Assembly (NCBI RefSeq): GCF_004798865.1
Contig: NW_025335587.1
Coordinates: 6,428,353-6,492,352 of the forward strand
Length of the DNA: 64,000 bases
DNA from: Varanus komodoensis
Taxonomy: Eukaryota; Chordata; Lepidosauria; Squamata; Varanidae
Reading direction: 5' to 3'
Part shown: piece by piece, positions 13,013-25,000 of the stretch
How positions within the stretch are numbered: the first letter of the stretch is position 1
How the letters are laid out: each line of letters begins with the position of its first letter
Made by a program: the position numbers and the translations under genes
Notes under the pieces: model-generated
What the model was told of the DNA's origin: nothing
Seen by the model: the letters and a program-made list of their open reading frames with translations, nothing else
The model's database searches: none

Positions 13013-16000
13013 GAGAACTTCTATGCCTCCCCATTTGCCGAAGCCTCGGGGCGGCTCACAATCATAAATAAATAAACACAATATAAATTTATCCCGTTTT
13101 GCAACCTGTAAAGGACCGTGCATCTAAGATTTCATCTAAGTCTTCTGGGAAAGCAAAAGGAGGAGAGGGCAGAAAGCAGAAATTCTGCTCATAACAACCA
13201 TAAGCAGAATTAGTGTCACAACAACTTCCCTCTCGTGCTGTCCTGCAACTGTTGCATATAGGCATTCTGTTTCTGATATTGGAAGCAGCATAAAACCATC
13301 AGGACCAGTAGCCATTGATAGCTTTATCCTCCAATCAATTCCCTGTTGAAGTCACCCATAATCACCCTTCATGGAAACGATTTCCATAGTTGAACTATGA
13401 ACTGCAATGGAGAAGCACTTCCTGTTTCTGTCCTGAATCTCCACCAGTCCTCTCCAGGGTCTACTATTACGAGGGAGGGGAAAATGCCTCCCTCTTTACT
13501 TTCTCCATTTATTGCATACTTCTACTGTATCTCCCCTTGCTCACCTTTCCCCTAGGCTGAATAATCCTAGATGCTATAACTAGGACTGGGATGATCCTTT
13601 TTGGAATACATCCCTCCAGCATTGGTGGATGTCTTCTCGTGATTGCCTAGTCTTGAACAATGAACTGAGCCAAAAGCAACACCATGGACTACCAGCTGCG
13701 CAACTGGCAACCTTCCCAGTGGCTGCAGGCATTCCTGGCAACTCACCTTCTTCCCACCCAGTGCTGCTTGCGGTGGCAGTGGATGTAGAAGAGAGCACTG
13801 TATGCATAGCACACGGGCCTTGAGCTCTGAAAATGCTGGAAGCACACAGCAGGAACTCGGACCCTAGTCTGCTCCAAAATGGCCCCTTCCCTTCTACCTA
13901 TCTAGATCATCCAGCCTGTTTTCTCTAGCTCTGAACTGCTAAGAGATGTGCTTTCATTCTTAGTAATTTCCGTGACTTGAAGAAGATGCTAACATAAACT
14001 TTTGGAAAGCAGCTTCCTGTCAAGGTCATGTAATGCCCTAAGACCAGCTCTCTTTCCCTAGACATTCCAGATGAATTACCAACTTGTTGCTCCATTATGT
14101 GCCTTCAGCACCCAAAATAACAGCCAAACAAGGTGAAATTTCTGTAACATTCAAAGTGCTGCCATTGCATGAACATAGAAAAACTGACGTTTTTCTGGCT
14201 GTAGACATCTGCATAGAGATACTGTTCTTAAGAAATCCTCACTAGAAGTCTGGTGAAGAATGTGGTACAGTGATTCTCAAGATAGTTTGTAAAGATTTAT
14301 GTCTGTGGTTAAAGTATACTGATAAGAATGCACTGATTTACAAGTGGGTGGAAAAACAGTTCTCTGCTTCTCTTTTCTACAGTTTTTAAGCCAAGTCAGA
14401 AATTCTTTGCAGTCTATTTAAAGTATTCATCTTAAACACATTGCCATGGATGCTGGAAAGCATTAATGCAGATATTTTTAACAAGTAGACTCAGTCTAAC
14501 TTAATCCAATGTCGCAGTTGATGTGTGAGATAAATTGTGATCTCTACTTTACAGTGAACACACAATGGGAACTAAGAACTCTATTCTTTTACTACTCCCC
14601 CTCCCCATACACACACCCTAACCCAACAGAGAACATATTGGTTGCAATTGTAGAATTATAACAGCATCATGACCACATGAGAACAATGCTTGTCTTAGTA
14701 ATTGTTTTTCTTACAGGTTTTATTACCATGTCTTTCAGGGATCTCAAAGGTGCAAACAACAACAGACTTCCATGGATATTTCAGACCAAACCATGTGAAC
14801 TGTTGCTGTATAACTTAAAAGGCCAAACTTCATTCATTGTGTATTCTCTCTATTATGTTGAAATCAAATTCAATTTGTTGGGTTTAGCCACTGGTTTCAA
14901 TTTATGGAAGTCACCTCTTCTTCACTAACCTGTGGCACATACAAATCCTTCACATCTAACTGTTTTTCTGCAAGGCCTGTTGGTAACACAATCTTCACTT
15001 TCTTTGTCAGCGTAATCACACGGGTCACCACCAAACTGAGAAGGCCGTTCCACATGGACAAATCTGTACTGTAAGAGAATAGATATTATGAATCCCAGCT
15101 CTCCTAAATTAAAAGGCATGTAGCCCAGATTGGAATAGATCTCCAGCAGTGACAATGTTAGGCATCTATGAGAAACAACAGTGTTTGTCTCTTCCTTCTT
15201 GCATCTAACATGTAATTCATTACAGCATAATGAATGCTGTTACCAAAAGGGCTATTTAATCTTCTTTCACAGGGTAGGGTGGGTGATCCTAAATTTATCT
15301 AGCCCTTGCCTGGAGGGGGAATGGTATCCTCAACAGCATAACTCAGGGAGAGGGGATACTGATTAAAGCCCCAAATGCTGCTCAGGTCCACTGAACAGTG
15401 GTCTGGCTAGATTCAGACTAGATGGTGCATGGCTGAAGGACAAGAAAGAATGAAACCTCAGAGTATCACTAGCCAAGGTAGAGCAGCTGAATCAGCCAAG
15501 CATCACTGTGGACATGAAGACAAGCTACCTTCCTAAGCTACAGTGATTTTTCAGTGTGCCCATGTGTGTTGTCTGGGGAAGAATCTGGTGACACAATGGC
15601 TTACACTTTAGGTGCATAACCTGGCATAACTAGAAATGCTGGAAAGAGAAGGAGCACCTCAGAAGATCTTGTATGAGTAACTTCCATGCTCTTTGGCATG
15701 TTTTCTGGGGGAATAGCTATTGCATTCATAGGCAAAGAGTTTGCAAGCTCACTGAAGATGTTTGTGGTAGTCAACAATCAGACTTTTCAGAGGACTGGTC
15801 TGATAATGCCATGTTGTGGCATGACCTCCCTTTAAAAATCTACCAGGCATCTACAGTGTAGATGTTCTGCCACTAGTAAAGTATCCCCCAGTATCTGGTG
15901 TATCTATTAATGCAAATACACCCAGATACTTATTTTCAGAACTGGCTTTATAGCCTTCCACTAGAGGCTTAGCTATGCCCCTCTCTGGACAGGGATAGCC

Positions 16001-19000
16001 TATTCCAGTAATCTACACATGGATACACTCCAAATTAGACTACTGCAATGCATTCTGGTGTGGGAGTGCATTTGCTCAGAAGCTTCTTCTTGTGCAAAAT
16101 GCTGAAGCCAGATTAATAACAGGGGCCAGAAGATCTGAACAAGTAAAACCAATTCTGGCCCATTTGTCTTGGCTGCCTATATCCTCCTGAGGCTAAATCA
16201 AGGCACTGGTTTAATCTATGAAAGCCTAAGCAGTTTGGGGCCACAATAGCTGATAGGATATCTCTCCCAGCTGAATCTACCTGGACACTGTGGGCAGGAT
16301 TTGGGCCCTGCCTCCAATTGTCACCTCTGAGGGAGGCTTGCTTGGTGGCAACAAGAAGCTCTTTCTTCTTTCTTAGTGCTGGACCCCAGTCATGGAACAA
16401 GTTCACTACTGAGGACTTCCTGGTGCCAACTCTGATATCTTTTTGGTACTAGCTTTTGACATGGCATTTAATCATGCCATGATATTATATTATATTATAA
16501 TATTAGATTGGTGCATTCTGTTGGCTGCTTAAAAGATTTTGCTATTTAGTTTGTGTAAGTTATTCTAGCTTTTTGGTTTGGTTTTTGATCTGGCTTTTAA
16601 ATATTGTACTTTATTTTAATGTTTTAATTGTTATATATTTTTTCCATTTGTCTTGCATTTTTATTTGCATTTATCTGCTGTTTGTATCTGCTGTCCCAAG
16701 AGGTTTGGCGTGGGATGGTATAGAAATAATACTAACAATCATCATTTCCTCCTCCTCCTCCTCTTCCTCCTCCTCCTCGGTTTACTCAGCACCAGGTTGC
16801 TGTGTATTACTCAAGGAGAGATGTATACCTAAATGCCACACAGGTATAGCTACATTGTATTTCTTTGACACACCTTTTGGGCATATATCATGGGTCAGAT
16901 ATGGCCATGCAACTCTTTCCTAGGGTTCATCTCTCTTGCGGACCTCAATCTATACTGACCCCTCTCTGTAGACCAGGTGACTATGGGACCTGTTTGCACA
17001 TTCTGTCATCAGTATTTCCAGCATTACCGTAATGGCATGAAGATGCCTTGAAGAACAGGCACACACTTATTCAGAATTGTGTTCCATACATTCAGCCATA
17101 TGCTAATATGCTAACAGGAAAATGCAAGAAGCTTTATATCACCAGATACAACTAATATGTGGATCACAGAACTTCCTCAGGTTTTAGTTTAATGTTGTGT
17201 GTGCTTTCCTTAGTTTGTAATATCTACTTTTCTTAGCATATGCTTGGAACAAATACAGATAATGTCAGAAGCCATGGGGCCAGGGCTTCAGCTGCTATTT
17301 TAGTAACAAGAGTAATAATGAAAAGCAATAGTATGCAAGCTGTCACTCTGAGAAAGGCCAAGAATGAGTACTCCCAAAATGATTGTCTTAGCAAGGTGAC
17401 AAGGCAATATTATCCTCCACTTTCAAAGATAATGGAAATTTTACTATGACTGCCTGTAACAATCAAAGGTTTTGTCTGAAGGCAGTTTGCCAGTGGAAAA
17501 TGCTGAAGGACGAAAAATGAGCAGCTGCAAGCCATAATCTCCCAGTCAAAAACAGGGATATTGAAACCACTCAACATAAGGTGGGCGGGGGGGACATCAG
17601 GAGAGTTCTATCATGGAAAGAGCAGAGATTCCCAAACATGTGCCATGCATGGGAGGTGAAGGAAGGACCTGCTCTTCATTCATTCAAAGCACTTAAGTGA
17701 CTAGTAGGATTTAGTCCAAGAAAAGCTTTGGCTATAAGATGATATTGGGATGAAACTGGAAAACTCACTGTTGGAAAACTCAACAGTGGCCACAGGATTG
17801 GAAAAGGTCAGTTTACATTCCGATCCCAAAGAAGGGCAATGCCAAAGAATGTTCAAACTACCGCACCATTGCACTCATTTCACAAGCTAGCAAAGTTATG
17901 CTCAAAATCCTACAAGCTAGGCTCCAGCAGTATGTGGACCGAGAACTACCAGAAGTACAGGCAGGATTTCGAAGAGGGAGAGGAACTAGAGATCAAATTG
18001 CCAACATACACTGGAGCATGGAGAAAGCTAGGGAGTTCCAGAAAAACATCTACTTCTGCTTCATTGACTATGCTAAAGTCAGCTACAGCTCAGGAAAAGC
18101 ACAGGTGAGCTTCACTGAGTCCCATCTATACATGGTTAGAAAGTTAGGCATGGTTGTTTTCTTCTACTAGACAATATGCTATCCCTAAAATTGCAGGGGT
18201 TGATTATGCCTGTCAGACCTGAGGAGGGTGTGTTGTTTGTGTAGTTAAGAATGCACTCACAACAGGTGGGCTGTTTAGGGTTGTGGACAGGCTGTCACCT
18301 CACTGGCGACCTGGTGCAGATGGCACACGGCATGACAGCTACTGCTCACTGTTCAAAATGGCTTCCAGCACATGCCACAACCACGGGCTGACTGTGCGAA
18401 CTGGATCCATGAGTGGTAAGGGCAAGGAGTTCGACCAAAGTCAGAACTAGCTACCAATTCTTTGGTCAAAAGCTTCTACTTTTAATGCTCTGAAAGTATA
18501 AAAGAAAACATGACATACAAAATATAAGATACATATATCACAAATAGACTTACCCTTTTCTTCTGGCAAGGATCACAAATGCTCCATGAGGACCAACTGG
18601 AAAGCACACAGTCAATGGGTTGTGGTGGATTGCTTGAAGATCGACGCCATCTGCCCTTGGTCACATTGGCATCACCTCCATTTAGTTGAAGGAAATTATC
18701 CCTTTCTCCACTATATTTAAAATAAGGGAAAAGCTATTTTCCATCAGGACACAGGTCAATCTGTGTCGTATGTCTTATCTCTGACATTCATGAGAAAATG
18801 CTTTAGATTCATAGAATAGTAGAGTTGGAAGGGGCCATGAAGGCCTTTAAGTTCAATCCCCCGATATTACAAGATACCCATTTACACCATCCCATCAGAT
18901 GGCTGTCCAGTTTCTTTCTTCTATTTCTATTGTTCTCTAATCACTAAACAAATAATTATTCTGAAGACTTCAAACATACTGTGTATAAAGTCTTATTTCT

Positions 19001-22000
19001 CTACAAATGCTATGTATCTTAGCCCATACTAGAGTTCCGATTCTGTAGCCATTGATAAAAAAAGTCCCATGTTTGGTAATAAACTGTATCTTCTTTTTCC
19101 TTAAGTGATAAAGTCAGTCTATCCATTTCTGCACAGTCCAATCTCTTCTTCAAGATCAAATCTTCAGCTGGTAGCTCTTCATTTCTCCAACATTGCGCAT
19201 ATGCGATCCTTGTTGCTGTTATTACATGCAAAGTCAAATATATACTTTGTTTATCGAGAACATCGGGGAGAATGCCTAACAAAAATATTTCTGGTTTAAA
19301 CATTACAGATCTTTGCAACATTTTCCCAAGCCATCTATGTATCTTAACTCCGTATTTTTTTGCTTTATCACAGGTCCTCCACATGTGATAAAAGGTACCA
19401 GGTTCAGTTTCTTTCTGAATCTCTCTCCTGTGGGAGATCCTGGGATCTCTCTAGGCAACTGGTTCCGTTGTCATGTTGCTCTGACAGTGAGGAAACTTTT
19501 CTGATGTCCAGCCTGAACCTGGGTTGTCGCAACTTGAGTTGATTATTCTGTGGCCTACACTCTGACATCAGCAAGAAGAGATCTGGACTTTCCTCTTTGT
19601 GACAGCCTCTGAGGGACTTATACAGGGATATCATGTCCCCCCTCAGTCTTATCTTCTGAAGGCTGAACATGCCCAGTTCTCTCAGTCTGCCCTCACAGGG
19701 CATTGTTTCCAAACCCTGGATCATTTTTGTTGCCCTCTTTTGAACCCTTCTAATTTTCCTGCATCTTTCTTAAATCTTGGTGCCCAGAACTGGACAGTTT
19801 TTCAAGTGAGATCTGACCAGTGAGGAGTATAGAGGTACTCTATACATGCATCCCAAAATAGCATTTGTCCTTTTTATAACTGCATTGCACTGTTGGCTTA
19901 TATTTAGCCTGTTGTCTGCAATAATTCCAAGGCCTTTTTCAGTTCTTTTGTGCTTTAGAGTGCCTCCCATTCACAAGAAATAAAAGAAACATCAAGTTAA
20001 AGTACATGTCAGTCAAACGGTTACGTATGCCAAGTATGCATGCAGAACTCTGCACATACATGCTTTCTACATAGCACAGAGAAGGATCTGGCTGCAGTGC
20101 CATGCATGGTTAAACATCTCATGACTACTGGAGTGCAGCATCCTTCTGTTGTCTTAGTAGATGTGACACCACTAAGCTTGAAATTAATGCTATTTGGCCA
20201 AAAAAAATTATCACTGAAACTCTATAAATTCAGTGAGAAAAATTAACAAGAACACAGCAAAACCTACTCTGGATGCTGCTTTCAGTTTGAAAGCCACTCT
20301 AAGCCACTAGCCAAGTTGCCATGCTGTCACAGGGCCTTAAAATTCAGACTGAGATTGTTGTCCATCATGTGTAGCTTGCAACAAACATGCCCAGTTAAAG
20401 CATAACTGGAGACTGGAAAGGTGAAGGAATGTGTCATGCTGACACAGGTAGGAAGACACATGTGGTAGTTCTGCCAGCATCCCATGAAATAAAAAGATTG
20501 AAGAAAATCAAGGAGGTGGCTGGATGGGAAGGTAAATCCAAGAAGCAATCTTCCCTGGCAAAAGCATTCTGGATGATCTATCATTGTATATGAATTTTTG
20601 CAGCATTGGTGATTGGAAAGAGCACTAACTCTGACAAGTAATCAGGTGGCAGAAGTCACATCAACTGGTGGTTGTGTGGGGACTGGATTTATTCCTATGC
20701 TCTAATGATATTCCTGGTTGTACCCTTGTATTTTCTTCTATTTAAGTTAGCCCTGTATGGAAAAAATGAAATGCTGCAGCTGAGAAACAATGCTGGGAAA
20801 CAATGCACTTAGCCATCGTCATGCGTCTATCCACATCTACCCACCATATTAATAGGTCTTTTGTTAAAATTAACAATGGTATTGATCTCAAACAAACATA
20901 CACTGAGTCATTTAGAAACTAGCAGTGAGTGAGATAAGTCGATATTGTTGGTTATGAAATTAATTTACAATATCAATGGGTGTCTAAGCTGGCACTGTCC
21001 CAGGAAATGATGGGAAGGGGAGACAGTGTGAATGCAGGTGACTGTTGCATCCTTTCTCCAGGGAGACATTACTGCAGCTTTACATATACCATGTACCACA
21101 TTTCAGAGCAGAAGTCATTCCCTTGCACCCTATGTTTGTTCCTGCTCAGTTGACATAGTCATATGAAGGGATGAAACAGCTCATTGTACAAATTGGAAAG
21201 AATATATTCCAGCCAGGACCGCTGAGATCCTTTTCTGGGGATCTGGGACACCCAAGTTCTGGTCCCTACTCAGCCACGAGACTTACTGGGTGACTTTAGG
21301 TTGGTACTAATTCTCAGCCTAGCCTGCCTCGCAGGGTTGTTGTGAGCATAAAATACAGCTATGGGTTATTCATAAGAGGAAAAAGGTGGGATATAAATAC
21401 AATGCAATAATAGTAATAATACTGGAAAGTAGAGATCTTGCATTTAGGGGATAAGTCTTTCTTCAAAACGCACAAGTTCTGACTGGTTCCTGGCTCCACA
21501 TTCCAATATGCAATGAGGAATGCAGAAAGAAGCTATTCATTTTCTGCTACTAATAGGACATCTGATCGGAATCTCTTTTCTGAATATTCCTGGCACATAG
21601 CCAATCACAGTTTCCCTTGAAACAGACAGAATCCTTAATATTTCAATTTGACATGATGGAGATTGGGGCGTTACCTGCATGTAAAACATTGCCAGTCATG
21701 TAAGGCTCTCTCTTTTTGGGCAAGGCTATCAGTAAAAGTCTGGGGTGTGCGCTTCAGGGTTGGGAACAGGTCAGTAAATCCTATAATTGCACAAATGGGC
21801 TGAAATAGTTCTGAGAAGCAGAAAGAAACCAGGCCTTGGTCAGTTCCTTATGCATGGCAGAGAAGAAATATTCTAATGCCTGCTTGCAAAACATGAGGCC
21901 CATCAAAGCAAATTCAAGCCAGAAGCTTGCTAAGCTGTTTTACTGCTGCCTGAAAAAATCGAAGTGGGGGTGGCCAAGTGCTTGGCATGAGAGTGCTACT

Positions 22001-25000
22001 TTGCCCAGGAGTCTGGGCCTGGTTTCAGGACCCACAAATCTTGCAGCTGGTGTTCATGAAATTCCTCAGGACCAAAGGGGAAATGTTTGACTACTCTAGA
22101 GCAGTGATGGCGAACCTTTTAGAGACCAAGTGCCCAAACTGCAACTCAAAACCCACTTATTTATCACAAAGTGCCAACACTGCAATAAAACCTGAATATG
22201 ATGCTGCAGATTCAAATATGCCAGCACAACATCAATTAGAACATCTCTTTGCTAAATCTTAGATATTAAATTTCAATTTTTCATAAGAAAACTCAAAGCT
22301 AAAAACTTGTGTTAATAAAATGAATGTATTAAAACTCACAGCCCACCCAAGCAAATATATGTATATCCTTGGCAGTGCACTGATGGCCATGCGAAAGCTT
22401 AGATGAGTCGCAGCTAATGAGTCGCGGCTTGTGACATCATCGCCTAGTGCTGCTACTCCTTTCCAAGCATGTGCGTGGTTCCTATGTGTGCTGTTATCCG
22501 ATGCTTGGCTGCTGGGGCGACTTGCCTTGTGTGCCGAAAGAGAGGACTCTGCGTGCCCGCTGCGGCATGCATGCTGTAGGTTCTCCGCCACTGCTCTAGA
22601 GACATCTTTAAATAGGTGTCGTGAGCCAATACTTCGAACAACTACCAGCAACCAATCCTCGCCAAAACATCTTTATTGGCTCTGGCCTCTTGGCAGAGCA
22701 GCAGAGGCACAGGCTGGGAGAGAGCGCTGAGTGGCCAGGGGACTGGCGAAGGTAAGGTAGGAGCTGGGCAGGGGAGTGGAGGGAAGGAGCAGCGGAGAGG
22801 AAGGGGGCGGGGCCAGAGAGGCTAGAGGGGCCAGGAGGAAGCGGACAGGCGGGGCCACCGGCCGGAGGGACTGATAAGGCATCATCCCTTGTCTCCGTCC
22901 CTTAGCTGCGGCCCGGGCTGTCCGGAGACTCCCTTCCCTGAGACACAGAGGTTTGTTTGTTTGTTTTGTTTTGTTTGTGCTGTGCTGTGCTGTGCTTTGT
23001 TTTTCCAATTTAAATTTAAGTTTATTTTATCCTTGTGTGTGTGTGCGAGTGGGTTTTTGTCTGGGAGAACTGGGCGAGTGAGAGGAACTGCAGGACAGAC
23101 AAGGCAGGGGACCAAGGTAAGGTCTCGGGAGGGATACCGATGGCAGACCAGGAGATGGCCTTGGCGGGAGTCACGGGTGTTGCTGTCCGCTGCGAGAGCT
23201 GCAACATGTTCACCCTTCTCCCCCAGGAGAGGCAGGGATACACTTGCCCCCGGTGCAAGTTGGTAACCCTGCTAGAAGAGGAGGTGGGGTGCCTGAGGGC
23301 CGAGAGAGCTCTCCAGGCCCCCTGGAGCAGCCTCCCTCTGGACAGAGGGTTGAGGGAGAGACCACGGGAGGAGCAGCTGCGGAAACATGGAGGCTGTTGT
23401 ATGGCGAGATTTTACGGACGAGACCAGAGACTGGTTGGAATTATCGAGAGAGATTTATTTACCTGCCGGCAGGGACCATCACTCGTTAGAGTGCGGTAGC
23501 AGGCAGAGGAGAGACATTTGATTTTTATACTCTTTTACACTTATGCTTGAATGACAGCGAACAATAGGGGAACAACAGAGAAACAATAGGGGAGAGCACA
23601 TTTTGCACATTTATCATGCAAAAGCAAGCAAGCGTGGGTACAAGGGCATAACGTCTGCGGTGATACTGGTAATGCTGGAGCGTAGCCTGCTTTGCGTAGC
23701 GTGCACATCCGTGTTCGTGTACTTGTTCTCATGCGAACAGGACACCCTGATACTCGTGATGAGCTATGCCCTGGCTACGTGCTACTCATGATGAGCCATG
23801 CCCTGGCTACGTGCTTGATTATGAGGGGGGGTTACAACAGAGGCATGTCACCCACAGGAGGAGGAGGCCAGCACTGCCTCCTCCTTCTCCTGGCACCAAT
23901 CTGGAGCTGGGAAACAGGTTCTCTCCATTTGCGGAGGCTGGGGCTGATGAGGCCTCGGGGGACCAGCAGGACCCCCAGCCTGGGATGTCAGGCGGCAATG
24001 GGGCCGCTGCGGGAGAGGGGAGGGCCAGGGCACGGCCGCCCACCAGCACCGGGAAGGTACGGTGGCAGGTGATTATTGTTGGGGACTCCCTGCTGAGGGG
24101 CACTGAGGCGGCGGTGTGCCTTCCCAACCTGGAGACAAGGGAGGCTTGCTGCCTGCCGGGCGCACGCATCCGGCATGTCATGGACAGAGTGGAGCATCTT
24201 GTTTGCTCTGGGGGTCACCAGCCGCTCCTGGTGATCCATGTGGGCACAAACGATGTGGCCAGGCAGGGTGTGGTTGGGACCACCAGCGACTTTGAGGCCT
24301 TGGGGAAGAAACTCAGGGAGCTGAAGGCCCAAGTGGCCTTCTCATCAATCTTACCTGTCCGGGGATTTGGGCCAGGAAGGGACAGGAGGGCCTCCAAGGT
24401 AAACGACTGGCTTAGGGTGTGGTGCCAGAAGGAACGCTTTGGGTTCCTTGACCACGGCACTCATTTTCTTGCCAATGGACTTCTGGCAAGGGACGGGTTA
24501 CACCTCACGAGGATGGGGAAAAGGTCCTTTGGAGATGCTCTAGCGAGCTTCGTCTGGAAGACTTTAAACTGAGCCGGGGGGGGGGGTCAGGCCCCCCAGT
24601 AACGTGTCTGCACTGGACAAGTGTGGGGGGAGGATCAGGGCTCTGGGAGCAGGGTTTTAGAGGTACTGCAGGGACTGACAGGACTCCTACAGAGAGGGGC
24701 CAGATATCAGGGAGGATGGGAGGAAGGAGGAGGCTGCGAACTCCAAGGAAAGGAAGCGGTGGGAAGGAGTTGAGGTGCATGTACACCAGTGCTAGGAGCA
24801 TGGGTAGTAAGCAGGAAGAGCTTGACGCTCTCCTGGGAATAGGAGGGTATGATCTGGTGGGAATCACAGAAACATGGTGGGATGAAAGGCAAGACTGGAA
24901 TGTGAACATAGAAGGGTATCACCTTTTTAGAAAGGACAGGAAGGGAAAGAGAGGTGGGGGCATGGCTTTATATGTCAGGGAAGGGATAGGATGCAGTGAG

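Noticed and set aside
16573-16923. Hydrophobic open frame with a poly-Ser run
   Set aside because: It spans an A/T-rich L2-like 3' UTR and a (TCC)n microsatellite.
22102-22262. Cys-rich short protein in frame with 'CPNCN' on the plus strand
   Set aside because: It lies wholly in the hAT miniature element, and the second copy has a similar run for the same reason; not a gene.
22880-23270. Possible host CpG-island promoter around 22.7-23.2 kb
   Set aside because: The GC-rich block is the 5' region of the CR1 LINE, running directly into its ORF1.
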